64,000 nucleotides of DNA from Saprospiraceae bacterium (GCA_029262995.1 JAJCYH010000022.1:62001-126000); one strand, 5' to 3'. Positions 36,045 through 46,795 are shown, numbered from the stretch's first letter. Notes: generated by a model not told the origin, from the sequence alone. Program-made: numbers and translations.

Positions 36045-36104
36045 ATGGATTTATTACTACTTATCCTTGGATTTATTATTGAAGAGGATGGTGGAGGCTT
36101 ATAG
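36045..36104 (+). CDS. Possible 19-residue hydrophobic small ORF
   Basis: ATG at 36045 opens MDLLLLILGFIIEEDGGGL and a TAG stop. It is followed 20 bases later by a hairpin with a T run (36124-36152). The peptide has a hydrophobic core and acidic end. It could be a leader or membrane micropeptide, but a frame this short may be chance. Confidence 0.2.
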   Translation: MDLLLLILGFIIEEDGGGL

Positions 36105-36123
36105 TCTTCAAAACAAAACGAAG

Positions 36124-36152
36124 AAAGGCGGGATATTTTAACCCGCCTTTTT
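36124..36152. terminator. Hairpin terminator next to the 458-aa gene
   Basis: A perfect 9-bp stem (AAAGGCGGG with CCCGCCTTT) encloses a 9-base loop. On the plus strand it runs into five T, so it would end a plus-strand transcript from 35838-36120. On the minus strand it follows the stop codon of the 458-residue gene directly, with a weaker T-rich tail. Confidence 0.7.
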
Positions 36153-37527
36153 ATATTTCTTTTGCCATCCAGGTTCTATAAATGAGCGGTGAATATTGGC
36201 TTATATCAATCACAAGGGATTTGTTATGCTTTCTTTTGTAAAGCTGCAGGATCAGGCATGTTAAATTTAAATGACTTTGCAAATAATGGTTACTCAGTTT
36301 CTTATTGTTCCTTTGCAAAAATCTTTGAAAATTATTGACTTTGCTGTGCAATAATTCATGAGTTAGAATAGGGTCCTTATAAATGGCTATTATTTCCAGT
36401 CCAAGCGCACGTGCTTTTTGGACAGTATTTTCGAAGTCTATATTCCTGATTTCTTCCAAAATAAGATCATACTTTCCGTGGTAAAAGGCGTTCTGTGCTT
36501 TTGCTAGAGCCATAGTTGAATCTGGATGATCGGTCTCTACACTATTGTACCACTTTTCAATAAATGCATTTGTTTTATTATAGGCTTGTAAACCGCCCAC
36601 AGTGGAGATGATGTTATGAAACCGTACGACCGGTATCTTTCCACTTTGCATCAAAACCTTTTCTTCTAATGCATAGTCGTATACATCTATAATAAACTTA
36701 GGATCCTTCAAAATATTTTTTTCCCATATTTTAAGTGAGTAAGACACAAGGTACATTGTCAATAGGGTATGCAATTCCGACGGTTTTTTGATGAAACCCT
36801 TATTTAGCAAACTGAAAATTTTATTTCCTGACTCGAGATCATATTCTGTTACAAGTTTGAAGAGCAACTCCAAAAATCCATATAATTCTGACGAAGGCAG
36901 ATGAGACATGGATGACTCGAGTGCATTCTTTAGTTCAGCATAATTTAATCCACGAATAGACGATCTGTTGATAAGCTCAGTCAGGTAAAGCATACTTCTT
37001 TCTTTTTGACATTGCATGAATTGTGTTATCATGGACTTAAAGAAATCTTTCTTATCGGACCTCTTGGATGGGTTGTCACTGTAGTATTGAGTATGCAGTA
37101 GCTTCCATTTTGCTTCATGGGTTTCAGTATCAAGGCCTTTTGTTTTGGATAGCTTTTTATCCAATGAGCGGTAGTGCTGGTTTGCTAAGTCATATAAGCC
37201 TTTTTTGTTCAGGTATTCAATGAGATATAGATCGTGAGCGAAATTTTTGCCTTGCATCACTTGAATAGAAATCCATTCTTCCAGCCACAGTGTGAGTCGT
37301 GACATGAGGTTGAGGAAGGCCTTTTGACTGAATTTGGGAAAATACTTTAATCTAATAGATTCTGAGTCGTCCAAAAGAGTCAGTTGGCCTTTTCGTTTTT
37401 GCAAAAAAGTGAAGAATTCAAAATTGTCTGAATCGCTTTTTGTCTTAAACAAAAGATACCGTCTGAAAGACGACCATTCATCTTTCGTCAAACTATTACA
37501 TATGGATATGAGCTTTGAATTATACAA
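36151..37527 (-). CDS. Hypothetical protein, 458 aa, helical
   Basis: A cytoplasmic, almost wholly helical protein without signal peptide. It opens with SKLISICNSLTKDEWSSFRRYLLFKTKS and continues in TPR-like repeated helices (for example FLELLFKLVTEYDLESGNKIFSLLN, ALAKAQNAFYHGKYDLILEE). I do not recognise a named family; proteins with this build are frequent in Saprospiria. It is transcribed alone and ends at a hairpin terminator. Context gives no function. Confidence 0.5.
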   Translation of the reverse strand: MYNSKLISICNSLTKDEWSSFRRYLLFKTKSDSDNFEFFTFLQKRKGQLTLLDDSESIRLKYFPKFSQKAFLNLMSRLTLWLEEWISIQVMQGKNFAHDLYLIEYLNKKGLYDLANQHYRSLDKKLSKTKGLDTETHEAKWKLLHTQYYSDNPSKRSDKKDFFKSMITQFMQCQKERSMLYLTELINRSSIRGLNYAELKNALESSMSHLPSSELYGFLELLFKLVTEYDLESGNKIFSLLNKGFIKKPSELHTLLTMYLVSYSLKIWEKNILKDPKFIIDVYDYALEEKVLMQSGKIPVVRFHNIISTVGGLQAYNKTNAFIEKWYNSVETDHPDSTMALAKAQNAFYHGKYDLILEEIRNIDFENTVQKARALGLEIIAIYKDPILTHELLHSKVNNFQRFLQRNNKKLSNHYLQSHLNLTCLILQLYKRKHNKSLVIDISQYSPLIYRTWMAKEI

Positions 37528-37687
37528 AACTATAGGAATTGATTGAGCGAACTATGGTCAAGATAGGCAATAAAACTTAAGTATTGACTATAATGAAGAT
37601 AACAGAAGGAAAAAAAACTATAGGAAAAAGCCAAATAGTTGAATTTCCGTTCATCATTTTTTGATTGATATTGCTTCAAAAGTAGAA

Positions 37688-38044
37688 ATGAAGGAAATAG
37701 AATTAATAGTAGCGATACCCTGCAGCCGAAGCATTGAGTTCATCGGGTTGAGTGAGATCATCCGAATCGAAGCACTGCAAAATTACTGTAAGATAATTAC
37801 AAAAAATTCTGCCTCTCTGGTTAGCTCTATTAACATCGGAAGGTATCGAAAATTGCTGGATGAATTCGACTTCAGTTCACCACATAAATCTCATCTGGTA
37901 AATAAAAATGCCATTGTCCGCTACGTTAAAAGTGGTGAATTGGAAATGGCGGATGGATCATCGGTTCCCGTTTCAAGACGAAGGAGGGAAGCTTTTTTGG
38001 ATGAACTGTTTCAAAGGAATGAATTACTGACACTTGATGGCTGA
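37688..38044 (+). CDS. LytTR DNA-binding domain protein, 118 aa
   Basis: A small protein made up of a LytTR DNA-binding domain without a receiver domain. Landmarks are IEFIGLSEIIRIEALQNYCKI, SPHKSHLVNKNAIVRYV and GSSVPVSRRRREAFLDEL, all in family order. The frame runs up to a TTG at 37661, but the ATG at 37688 gives the usual compact start. It lies 124 bases ahead of two giant T9SS cargo genes and may regulate them, which is inferred from position. Confidence 0.82.
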   Translation: MKEIELIVAIPCSRSIEFIGLSEIIRIEALQNYCKIITKNSASLVSSINIGRYRKLLDEFDFSSPHKSHLVNKNAIVRYVKSGELEMADGSSVPVSRRRREAFLDELFQRNELLTLDG

Positions 38045-38168
38045 AAGCTGCCTTTGGTTCATTGATAGCTACCGATGGTCAAAAATTAAAAATAGAAAGG
38101 AGTTTGATCTATAAATTGAAATTAAAAGACCGACGAGATCTTAACTATAATCAATAAACACTTACAAA

Positions 38169-41100
38169 ATGAAAAAACTAATATTTTTCCTTAGTCTGTG
38201 CTATGCACAATTATTTTCATCTTCTTTAACTGCCCAATGCCCTTCCGGCAGTGTCACTTTGACCACCCAGGCTGAAGTGGATCAGTTTGCTATCGATTAT
38301 CCGAATTGTACGGAGATAAATGGAAATCTGACGATAGGGCCTTCTGGGGATATTGAAAATCTGGATGGATTGACAGGAATAGAAAGAACTATCGGGTACT
38401 TAATGGTTAGATCAAATTCGGTACTGTTTGATTTGTCAGGATTAAATCAGATAACTGTGTTGGACGGAGGGCTGAATATTTATAATAATAGCAGTATGAT
38501 GCAATTTCCTCAATTCAATAATTTGACCTCAATAGGAGGCGGATCAATTTATATATCAAGTAATCCTTTTCTTCCAAGTTTTGATTTATCAGGAGTGACA
38601 TCACCAAATCTTGAATCTATAGTTGTGAGGTCAAATAACTCTTTAGGTAGTGTATGCTTACCTACAAACCTTGAGACATTGAGTCAAAACTTTGAGATAA
38701 ATAACAACCCGAAGTTGTCAAATTTATGCGGGCTACCGAATCTCAATTTGGTAGAGGGTTTTTTCATGATAAGTAGTAGTATTGAGTTGGATCTTCCAGA
38801 CTATAATAATTTGACGACAATCGGAAATGGCTTGCATATTACAAAAAATGAAGAGATTACCGAGTTGCCGGCATTTAATAGTTTAGCGAGTATAAAAGGA
38901 GGTCCTATTTACGTTGGTAATAATTCCAAGTTGCCAAGTTTTGATTTGTCAGGGGTATCTGCGCCCAACCTTTTAACGGTTGTGGTAAGATCGAATCCGG
39001 AATTGCAGAGTGCATGTCTGCCATCGGATTTGGAGACACTTTCAACCACAGTGTCAAGTTTGAGATCGCATTTTGAAATATATGATAATCCCTTATTAGA
39101 AGAGATTTGTGAATTCAATAACTTGAAACTCATACAGAATAATTTTCTGATTGCTGGAACTGTTGCTTGTGAACTACCTGACTTTCCAAAGTTGGAGTCT
39201 GTGGGATCACTACCCAATGAAGGAATGCAATATTTCAATAATTCCAATTTGGAGCACATCAGTGCATTACCGAGTCTGAGCTATATTCATGAGAAATTAG
39301 AAATAGTTAATAATCCGGTACTTAGCATTTGTGCTGTACAGGCTTTTTGTGACTATCTACCGTCAGTAAAGAGCAGAACTATCTCAGGTAACTTAGGTGC
39401 CTGCATTGATGAAAATGCAATATTGAATGCATGCAGTGCAGCTGAGTATGTTCAATCATCAGATTATGATAGCGATGGTTTCTCAATTTGTCAAGGGGAT
39501 TGCGATGATGATGATTCTAGTATTTACCCGGGAGCCCTAGAAATCTGCGACGGCAAGGACAACGACTGCAATGGTATTATTGATGATGGTACTGATGGCC
39601 AGGCCAACAGCATATGCGGTATTGACCTGGAGCTAGAGGTACTTAGCCATGAAAGCTGTGCGGCTAATGGTCAGATCGGATTTAATACGATAACGCCCTC
39701 ATCTGATAATGTCATTACATACACAATATACAATTCAGCAGACCTGAATACACCGGTCGGCGTTACGCAGGATAATAATTTTGGCGGATTGGTAGCAGGT
39801 GATTATACCGTTGTGGCCAGTCAGACACTTTTTGGAAACAGCCACACGGCAACGGCTGAAGTGACTATTGATTATACTTTTGAAGAGTTTGATTATTCTA
39901 TAGAAACAGGAGATGAAATCTGCGACAGCGATGCAACGATAACTGTGGATGTCAGTTCTGGAACACTATCTACTATAGAAATCATATCGGGACCTATGTC
40001 AGCACCTATCGAAACTAGTAATACACTTTCAGGATTAATTGCTGGCGATTACAGAATACAGATCACTGATATCTGTGGAGAAGGATATGTTGAAGATTTA
40101 AGGCTAGAATATTTTGGCAATGAATTTATACCTTGGACCGTTTCCGATGGACCGGTATCATGTGATTTGTCAAAAGTAAGAAGTGGAATAACAGCCATAG
40201 ACAATGCCCAAATTTCTTATCCTGTCACCTTTACATATACTGTTCACCCTCCTTCAGAATCAGCCCTTCCCGATGAAAGTTTCATTCAGATTGTCAGCTC
40301 TGGAAACTCCACTAGCATTGTTCATTTAGAATATATTATTCCATCCTATGGCCAAGGTATAGAATACTTTTATGATCTTGAAGTTACGGATGCATGTGGG
40401 TTTTCATCTTCAATAGACAATATACGAATTAACGATAATTTTATTGTTCCCGTTAATGAGTTTTTAAAAGATTGTAACACAGGATTACGAATTAATGCCT
40501 TCAGATATGTATCTCCAATTATTATCGATTTTCTTGAATCTCCTTTATCATTCATTCCAGAAAATTTCAATGACATATATCCAGGTCCATTTACTGAATC
40601 TTATCATTGGCAGAACCCCCTCGAATTTTGGAGTGCTTCAGAATCTATGCCAGAGGGCCACTATAAGATAAGATTCACTGAAGACTGCGGTTCTGAATTT
40701 ATTTGGGAAGGAGATTTAGAAAATCCGCAATTGATTAAATGGGGTGTTACCCCTGTTGCCACCGACTGTAATGATGGAGAAGGGATGGTTAGATTAGCAT
40801 ATTTTAGCGAAGTTGAAGAAGTATGGATTACTAATGCACCCGACACATACTCATCATCCTTTCCCGTGGATGTATCTCAATATATATTCGAAGGTACCCA
40901 AAGCGAAGTAAGATTAACAGAACTCCCTGAAGGTGAATACACCTTCGAAGCCTTTGATGCCTGCGGTAATTTGAATACAAGTACTGTAAATGTACCCGGA
41001 TATGAGTTTTATGGATTTGATTATCAGATAGATAAGAAATGTGGCTCCTTTGATTTGAGCCTCGATGTTAATAGCAACTTTGATAATGGAGACTTCTATT

Positions 41101-43172
41101 TTGAACCTATCTTTGTTCTTCAGATATTCAATGATATAACACAAGAATGGAATAATCTAGATGGCAGTATACATACAACGGAGGCAGGTTACTGGCAAGT
41201 AAGAAATGGCCAAGTATATGAACTAATAAATCATGAAACGGCATATAACATCAACCAAAGTGGACATTTTAGAATATTAAGAATAGTCTATAACGATAAC
41301 CAAATAAGCTTTGAGCCTTGTGAAAGAGTATTAGCGGAATTTGACTATCTCGATGATGGACTTCAATTTACCAATGCCTACAATTTTCTGTGTGAGAATA
41401 ACAGTTATAATGTGATATGCGAAGCTACAGGTGTGGCACCATTGACATACAAAGTCATTGAAAAAGACAACCAGCCTTTCTTTATAGACAACAATACAGA
41501 TCCTGTTTTTACAGACCTTATGGCAGGGCTTTATACCATCGAGATTGAAGATCCCTGCGGCAATTCCCGTATCAGGGAAGTACAGGTGTCAGATATACAG
41601 TTTCCAAGGATATCGCCAGACGATCTTTGTGACGGAGAGTCTGGTGTACTGGAAACCATCAATTTACCATTCCTGCAATATGCCTGGTATAAGGCAAATG
41701 ATCCGGGCATCATTTTATCTACTAGCCATCAATTAGAATTTACTTCATTTTCAAGTCTCGCCGATGAAGGCGAATACCTTCTGGACATCTCCTATGATGG
41801 TGCTGCTTCATGCATTGACGAGACCCTGAATTTTTATATTGGCTCGAATTATTCGGATGCGAATGCCGGAGAGGACACTTATGCAGAAGTGTGTGTTGAC
41901 CAGGAATATATCGACCTGAACAACTACCTGTCAGCAGAGGCCCAGGAAAATGGCTTGTGGCGTTTGAATGGAACCATTGTTGGAAATCCATCTGAGTTTA
42001 ATCTCTTTGAAGCCACTACTGATTTAATAGAATTCAGTTACGGTGTTGATGGATTGTGTAATGGTTTTGATGAAGCACAGATCACGATACAGAGGGTGGT
42101 GTGTAATCAGCCTCCAGTGGCACAATGTGAGGATGTTACGGTATCAGTGCAAGAGCAATGCAATTACAACAGTGAGACAGCCTTACTCATTGGATCGGGG
42201 TCTTATGACCCAGACAATGATCCATTGGAGTTTGATGTAAGTCCAGCTAGACCATATGACGTAGGTGTACATGCCTTGGAACTTACAGTTACGGATGATT
42301 ATGGTGCAAGTGATACGTGTATAAGCAATCTGACTGTTGTTGATGACGTCGCACCAATTGCAGTGTGCAAAGATATTACTGTAACTCTGGACGAGCTTGG
42401 TGAAATTACAATTGAAGCCATTGATATAGATAATAGCAGTGATGACGCATGCGGCATTGCTTCCTATGCTATCGATGTAGATAATTTCTGCTGTACAATT
42501 GGTGCCCGAACTGTGGTATTGACCGTCACAGATGTATATGGGAACACGTCAAGCTGTACTTCAAATGTCTTTGTTGACGGCGCTGACGAAGACTGTGATT
42601 CGGTGCATGATTATCATGATCTGTGCAATGGTGGAGACGATACCGTGGATAATGATGAAGACGGTCTGCCTGATTGTTTTTACCCGCCTATCTACGAAGA
42701 CATTATTGACGCCTGGAAGTGCGGAAACAATAAAGTGTATATATGTCATTTGCCACCAGGCAATCCTGAAAATGCACAGACGCTATGTATAAGTAAAAAT
42801 GCTATTGACAGTCATATTGGAAATCATGATGGGGATTACATGGGAGAATGTTTTGCTGTAAATTGTGATACACCAGCAGCACCTGCTAATAATCCGTTCA
42901 TCAGTTTCCTAGATGAACAATTTGTACAAGATCAAAGTCCAGACCAGATGATTAGCATATATCCTAATCCTTCAAGCGATTGGGTGACTGTGGATTTTGG
43001 TTCCTCGCAGGTCCAGTCGATCCTGATCTTTTCAACGGCGGCCGAAGTTCTCTATAAAAAAGATTTACCGAAAAGTGGACTGATTGATATTTCCGAGTTT
43101 CCTGCTGGGGTGTACCAGGTGGTGGTCCAGACAGACAGGCAGTATGAGATTCATAGACTTGTAAAACTTTAA
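38169..43172 (+). CDS. Large multidomain T9SS-secreted surface protein, 1667 aa
   Basis: A signal peptide (residues 1-22) precedes two LRR/receptor-L-like blocks (about 40-420), in which segments such as PSFDLSGV recur. A MopE-like calcium/metal motif follows (DYDSDGFSICQGDCDDDD...CDGKDNDCNGIIDDG). Then come long beta-sandwich/SprB-like domains, HYR-like domains (about 1330-1450: VAQCEDVTVSVQEQCN, VAPIAVCKDITVTLDE), a type-3-thrombospondin-like acidic stretch and a Cys/His module (WKCGNNKVYICHLPPG). A type A sorting domain ends the protein. It is exported by T9SS and anchored on the surface, with a probable adhesive role. It is followed 57 bases later by a gene sharing its C-terminal modules. 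Confidence 0.85.
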   Translation: MKKLIFFLSLCYAQLFSSSLTAQCPSGSVTLTTQAEVDQFAIDYPNCTEINGNLTIGPSGDIENLDGLTGIERTIGYLMVRSNSVLFDLSGLNQITVLDGGLNIYNNSSMMQFPQFNNLTSIGGGSIYISSNPFLPSFDLSGVTSPNLESIVVRSNNSLGSVCLPTNLETLSQNFEINNNPKLSNLCGLPNLNLVEGFFMISSSIELDLPDYNNLTTIGNGLHITKNEEITELPAFNSLASIKGGPIYVGNNSKLPSFDLSGVSAPNLLTVVVRSNPELQSACLPSDLETLSTTVSSLRSHFEIYDNPLLEEICEFNNLKLIQNNFLIAGTVACELPDFPKLESVGSLPNEGMQYFNNSNLEHISALPSLSYIHEKLEIVNNPVLSICAVQAFCDYLPSVKSRTISGNLGACIDENAILNACSAAEYVQSSDYDSDGFSICQGDCDDDDSSIYPGALEICDGKDNDCNGIIDDGTDGQANSICGIDLELEVLSHESCAANGQIGFNTITPSSDNVITYTIYNSADLNTPVGVTQDNNFGGLVAGDYTVVASQTLFGNSHTATAEVTIDYTFEEFDYSIETGDEICDSDATITVDVSSGTLSTIEIISGPMSAPIETSNTLSGLIAGDYRIQITDICGEGYVEDLRLEYFGNEFIPWTVSDGPVSCDLSKVRSGITAIDNAQISYPVTFTYTVHPPSESALPDESFIQIVSSGNSTSIVHLEYIIPSYGQGIEYFYDLEVTDACGFSSSIDNIRINDNFIVPVNEFLKDCNTGLRINAFRYVSPIIIDFLESPLSFIPENFNDIYPGPFTESYHWQNPLEFWSASESMPEGHYKIRFTEDCGSEFIWEGDLENPQLIKWGVTPVATDCNDGEGMVRLAYFSEVEEVWITNAPDTYSSSFPVDVSQYIFEGTQSEVRLTELPEGEYTFEAFDACGNLNTSTVNVPGYEFYGFDYQIDKKCGSFDLSLDVNSNFDNGDFYFEPIFVLQIFNDITQEWNNLDGSIHTTEAGYWQVRNGQVYELINHETAYNINQSGHFRILRIVYNDNQISFEPCERVLAEFDYLDDGLQFTNAYNFLCENNSYNVICEATGVAPLTYKVIEKDNQPFFIDNNTDPVFTDLMAGLYTIEIEDPCGNSRIREVQVSDIQFPRISPDDLCDGESGVLETINLPFLQYAWYKANDPGIILSTSHQLEFTSFSSLADEGEYLLDISYDGAASCIDETLNFYIGSNYSDANAGEDTYAEVCVDQEYIDLNNYLSAEAQENGLWRLNGTIVGNPSEFNLFEATTDLIEFSYGVDGLCNGFDEAQITIQRVVCNQPPVAQCEDVTVSVQEQCNYNSETALLIGSGSYDPDNDPLEFDVSPARPYDVGVHALELTVTDDYGASDTCISNLTVVDDVAPIAVCKDITVTLDELGEITIEAIDIDNSSDDACGIASYAIDVDNFCCTIGARTVVLTVTDVYGNTSSCTSNVFVDGADEDCDSVHDYHDLCNGGDDTVDNDEDGLPDCFYPPIYEDIIDAWKCGNNKVYICHLPPGNPENAQTLCISKNAIDSHIGNHDGDYMGECFAVNCDTPAAPANNPFISFLDEQFVQDQSPDQMISIYPNPSSDWVTVDFGSSQVQSILIFSTAAEVLYKKDLPKSGLIDISEFPAGVYQVVVQTDRQYEIHRLVKL

Positions 43173-43229
43173 TCCGGCTTCGGTTCGCATTCTGACATTA
43201 TATCATTTCAAAACGAAAAAAATAATACG

Positions 43230-46100
43230 ATGAAAAATTTTTTCACATTAAAAAGGGTACTAGGGCTGTGTTTATTTCTGAGCTTTTCAACTTTATCAGC
43301 GCAGGTTGATTTTCAAGTAACGAGAACCACAGACTCGAAGATGCATATATCCGCTTCCGGGACCCTTAATTCTTCTCCACCGAGTATCTATCCTTATCGA
43401 ATGGAACTTGAGACTATTGTGGACATGACTTCAGCCGTAGGTGGAACGCTGATTGTTACAAATAACACTTTAGAAATTTCAGGTATTCCTGTTTGGCAGT
43501 ATATTATATTTTCTACTGGGGGTATTAATTTCAGTTCAATTGGCAATTCTTTCCCTGTCAATGGTGTAATCTCAGGGTCTGTCGAAATAGAGGTTGTAGG
43601 TGGGGGTGTCGTAAAGCCTGATGGAACGGTAGGTGATGTATATTGGGGTAATATAGGTACAGGAGCTGAAGTTATTGTAGGGGAGTACGCAATCACTGAT
43701 TGTAATAATGTAACGAGTCCTTTAATTGATGCTGACGGAGATGGCATATGCGATTATAATGACAATTGTGTGAATGCATATAATCCATCACAAACCGATA
43801 CTGACGGCGATGGCATAGGTGATGTATGTGATACAGAAGCTTTTATCACCACCTGGCAAACCACAAGTCCAAATGAATCCATTACAATTCCAACCGCTTT
43901 TTATTGCAATTGCAACTATACAGTTAATTGGGGTGATGGTAACACTACTTCAAACCATACAGGTGACGCTTCGCATGTCTACGATACTCCCGGAATTCAT
44001 ACGGTTGCAATTACAGGAGACTTTAATGCCATTTATATGGCTGGTAGTCCTTTAGAGAACCGTGAGAAAATCCTGAGTGTCGAACAATGGGGTGATATAC
44101 AGTGGAGTTATATGTTCAGCGCATTCGGTGGTTGTAGCAATCTGGTAGTCAATGCCATAGACGCTCCTGACCTATCACAGGTTACCAATATGTCTCGTAT
44201 GTTTTTGGGGTGCAGTTCTGTGAATTCTGATTTCGATCATTGGGATGTCTCTAATGTAGAAGAAATGACTGACCTATTTAAAAATGCAAGCCTATTCAAT
44301 GGCATTATATCATCGTGGAACACAAGTAATGTTCTTTATATGAATAATATGTTTTGGGGTGCAGAGAACTTCAACCAGGACATAGGTGGATGGAACACGG
44401 GGAAAGTTACTACTATGAGTGTTATGTTTTACCTGGCTGAGGATTTCAACCAGGACATAGGTGGGTGGGATGTATCCAATGTTACAAACATGTTATCCAT
44501 GTTTAATAATGCCAGTAGCTTTAATCAGGATATTGGTGGATGGAATACAAGCAATGTTACGACCATGGGCAGCATGTTCAGCAGTGCAGTCAATTTCAAC
44601 CAGGATGTTGGCGGATGGGATGTGTCCCAGGTGACAGACATGGCTGTGATGTTTGGAGGCGCGGAAAGCTTTAATCAGGACATTGGCAGTTGGAATACTG
44701 GAGCTGTTACAAGCATGGCGAGTATGTTTTCAGGAGCCTCTGATTTTAATCAGGATTTAAATAACTGGGATGTGTCCAATGTCACGGAAATGAATGAAAT
44801 GTTTAGAAGTTCTACTCATTTCAATGGAGATATTTCTTCCTGGAATACATCTAATGTGATGTTTATGCAAAGGATGTTTTTTCTGGCACCCAACTTCAAT
44901 CAGAATATTGAATCTTGGGATACCGGCAACGTAACGGATATGAGCGGTATGTTTTCTTTTGCAGAAAGCTTCAATCAAGATATAAGCGGATGGGATGTGT
45001 CTAATGTAAGTGACATGACAGCAATGTTTTACATAGCAAGCACTTTTAACAAGGATATCGGAGACTGGGATGTTTCAAGTGTCACAGAAATGGACTATAT
45101 GTTTAGAGGGGCAAGCGTATTCAACGAGGACATAGGCGGATGGGACGTGTCTAATGTCACAGATATGGCTACCATGTTTTTGGGTGCCGGTGATTTTGAT
45201 CAGGATTTGGGGGGTTGGGATGTTTCAAACGTTACAGATATGACGGGTATGTTCAATGGTGTTCAATTATCTACGGAAAACTATGATGAGCTTCTTGAAG
45301 GCTGGTCTCAATTGAATCTTCAGAATAATGTTGGTTTTTCGGGAGGTCTGTCTTACTACTGCTACAGTGAAAATGAGAGACAGAGTATTATGGACACCTA
45401 TGGCTGGACTATAACAGATTCAGGTGAAGACCTTAACTGCGAACCGGATACGGACGGTGACGGGGTTGAAGATACTATCGACAATTGTGTAAATTCCTTT
45501 AATCCCGGACAGGAAGATGGGGATTGTGACACCGTAGGGGATGCCTGTGACCTATGTCCCAATGGAGACGACACCATAGACAATAATAGCGACAATATAC
45601 CTGACTGCAGCCAGGTATTACCTCTAAGTGATTACGCTAACAGCTGGCTTTGCGGAAACAATAAAGTCTATCTCTGTCACATACCCCCAGGTAATCCTTC
45701 AAATGCTCAGACGATCTGCGTTAACGCCAATGCACTAAGTACTCATGTCACTAATCATGACGATAGTGTTGGGCCTTGCACAAGTTGCGGGCAAAATTCC
45801 TCTGTAGCAGAATCGATACCTGTGGCCAATCCTTTTCACGAGCATCAAATGGAATTATCCGTATATCCCAATCCTGCGGTAAGTACAGTTACATTAAACA
45901 TTAAGAATTCCAGTCATGAAAATGCACAGTTGATTATCCAGGATTACAGAGGAAAAGTACTTGTCGACTTTTCCGTGGAACAAGGATCAATCAGAAAGCA
46001 AATTGATTTCCAAGGAAATGGAATTCAAAATGGAGTGTATATGATTGTTTTGTTCACAAAAGATGAAATCGTAACAAGAAAACTGATAATTCTAAAGTAG
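43230..46100 (+). CDS. BspA-like repeat surface protein with T9SS sorting domain, 956 aa
   Basis: The protein has a signal peptide to about residue 25. Calcium-type thrombospondin-3 repeats ([26 protein letters not shown]) and a PKD-like segment ([12 protein letters not shown]) follow. About 14 tandem 25-residue BspA/DUF285 repeats come next, of the form [23 protein letters not shown]. They alternate between WNT and WDV versions. A second TSP3 motif, the Cys/His module [21 protein letters not shown] and a type A sorting domain (VYPNP) end the protein. BspA-like repeats mediate adhesion in other species. It is probably in the same transcription unit as the 1667-residue protein. Confidence 0.88.
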   Translation: MKNFFTLKRVLGLCLFLSFSTLSAQVDFQVTRTTDSKMHISASGTLNSSPPSIYPYRMELETIVDMTSAVGGTLIVTNNTLEISGIPVWQYIIFSTGGINFSSIGNSFPVNGVISGSVEIEVVGGGVVKPDGTVGDVYWGNIGTGAEVIVGEYAITDCNNVTSPLIDADGDGICDYNDNCVNAYNPSQTDTDGDGIGDVCDTEAFITTWQTTSPNESITIPTAFYCNCNYTVNWGDGNTTSNHTGDASHVYDTPGIHTVAITGDFNAIYMAGSPLENREKILSVEQWGDIQWSYMFSAFGGCSNLVVNAIDAPDLSQVTNMSRMFLGCSSVNSDFDHWDVSNVEEMTDLFKNASLFNGIISSWNTSNVLYMNNMFWGAENFNQDIGGWNTGKVTTMSVMFYLAEDFNQDIGGWDVSNVTNMLSMFNNASSFNQDIGGWNTSNVTTMGSMFSSAVNFNQDVGGWDVSQVTDMAVMFGGAESFNQDIGSWNTGAVTSMASMFSGASDFNQDLNNWDVSNVTEMNEMFRSSTHFNGDISSWNTSNVMFMQRMFFLAPNFNQNIESWDTGNVTDMSGMFSFAESFNQDISGWDVSNVSDMTAMFYIASTFNKDIGDWDVSSVTEMDYMFRGASVFNEDIGGWDVSNVTDMATMFLGAGDFDQDLGGWDVSNVTDMTGMFNGVQLSTENYDELLEGWSQLNLQNNVGFSGGLSYYCYSENERQSIMDTYGWTITDSGEDLNCEPDTDGDGVEDTIDNCVNSFNPGQEDGDCDTVGDACDLCPNGDDTIDNNSDNIPDCSQVLPLSDYANSWLCGNNKVYLCHIPPGNPSNAQTICVNANALSTHVTNHDDSVGPCTSCGQNSSVAESIPVANPFHEHQMELSVYPNPAVSTVTLNIKNSSHENAQLIIQDYRGKVLVDFSVEQGSIRKQIDFQGNGIQNGVYMIVLFTKDEIVTRKLIILK

Positions 46101-46121
46101 TAGGTTACTAACTGATTAAGC

Positions 46122-46155
46122 AAAGTCTCGGCAGTAATGCCGGGGCTTTTATTTT
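46122..46155. terminator. Terminator between the BspA-like gene and the PIN gene
   Basis: A 12-bp stem with two G-T pairs (46122-46133 with 46138-46149) and the loop GTAA runs into TTTTATTTT. It serves the plus-strand BspA-like gene and overlaps the end of the minus-strand PIN gene at 46149. Confidence 0.8.
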
Positions 46156-46556
46156 ACAATAAGCTCCTCTGGACTGATTGTTTTAATACTGCTGTATTTA
46201 AAATCCTTTGTATTTCGGGTGACGATATAATCTAGATTTTGAATGGCTTTTGCACATTCATGTTGCACAGCATCTTCAAAGTCTTTAAAACGGCTGGTTA
46301 AGGCGGTTTGCATCATTGGGCTAGTGATGCTTTGAATTTTAAGTCTGTCCAAAATCGTTTTTACAGCTTTTCTTGCCTTGGATGGACCTAGATGTTTTTC
46401 AAGTATGTAATACGTTGTCAATATTGAAGATGATGATGTAAATAATATATGTTCCCTTGTTTTTTGGGCTTTGAATATTTCATAGGCCCATTTTGAAAAG
46501 GGTTTCCTGTCTGCGACAAGATCTATAATGATATTGGTATCAATGAATAGATTCAC
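46149..46556 (-). CDS. PIN domain toxin (VapC-like)
   Basis: A 135-residue PIN-domain ribonuclease. Acidic active-site residues are visible: Asp6 in FIDTNIIIDL, a mid acidic cluster around FKDFEDAVQ (Asp95), and TRNTKDF with Asp118. Such toxins cleave tRNA or rRNA unless bound by antitoxin. Its ATG overlaps the antitoxin stop by four bases, so the two are translationally coupled. It forms a classic toxin-antitoxin module on the chromosome, the antitoxin gene coming first. Confidence 0.85.
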   Translation of the reverse strand: MNLFIDTNIIIDLVADRKPFSKWAYEIFKAQKTREHILFTSSSSILTTYYILEKHLGPSKARKAVKTILDRLKIQSITSPMMQTALTSRFKDFEDAVQHECAKAIQNLDYIVTRNTKDFKYSSIKTISPEELIVK

Positions 46557-46795
46557 CCCATATGTTTTTTGGCAACAATCTCCCTGATTTCTTTTTTCTC
46601 ATCAAAGTCTTTATCCAGAGTGATCAATCCCTTGATGTTCAATAATTCTAAATCGGCATCATCCATTTTCTCGTCGATTATTTTTTTTAAATACGATTCT
46701 ATTAATTCTGACAGGCTTCTTTTTGACTTTTTAGCGAAAAGCTTTGCTTGTTCTATCACTTTTTCATCCATCGATAATGTGAGTTTTTTTGGCAT
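46553..46795 (-). CDS. Ribbon-helix-helix antitoxin (DUF6364-like)
   Basis: An 80-residue protein whose N-terminus (KKLTLSMDEKVIEQAKLFAKKSKRSLSELIESYLKK) is a ribbon-helix-helix DNA-binding domain. The acidic C-terminus probably wraps around the PIN toxin. It is the first gene of the pair and very likely represses its own promoter through the palindromes at 46793-46824, one of which covers its start codon. The start is fixed by this operator and by the four-base overlap with the toxin gene. Confidence 0.82.
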   Translation of the reverse strand: MPKKLTLSMDEKVIEQAKLFAKKSKRSLSELIESYLKKIIDEKMDDADLELLNIKGLITLDKDFDEKKEIREIVAKKHMG

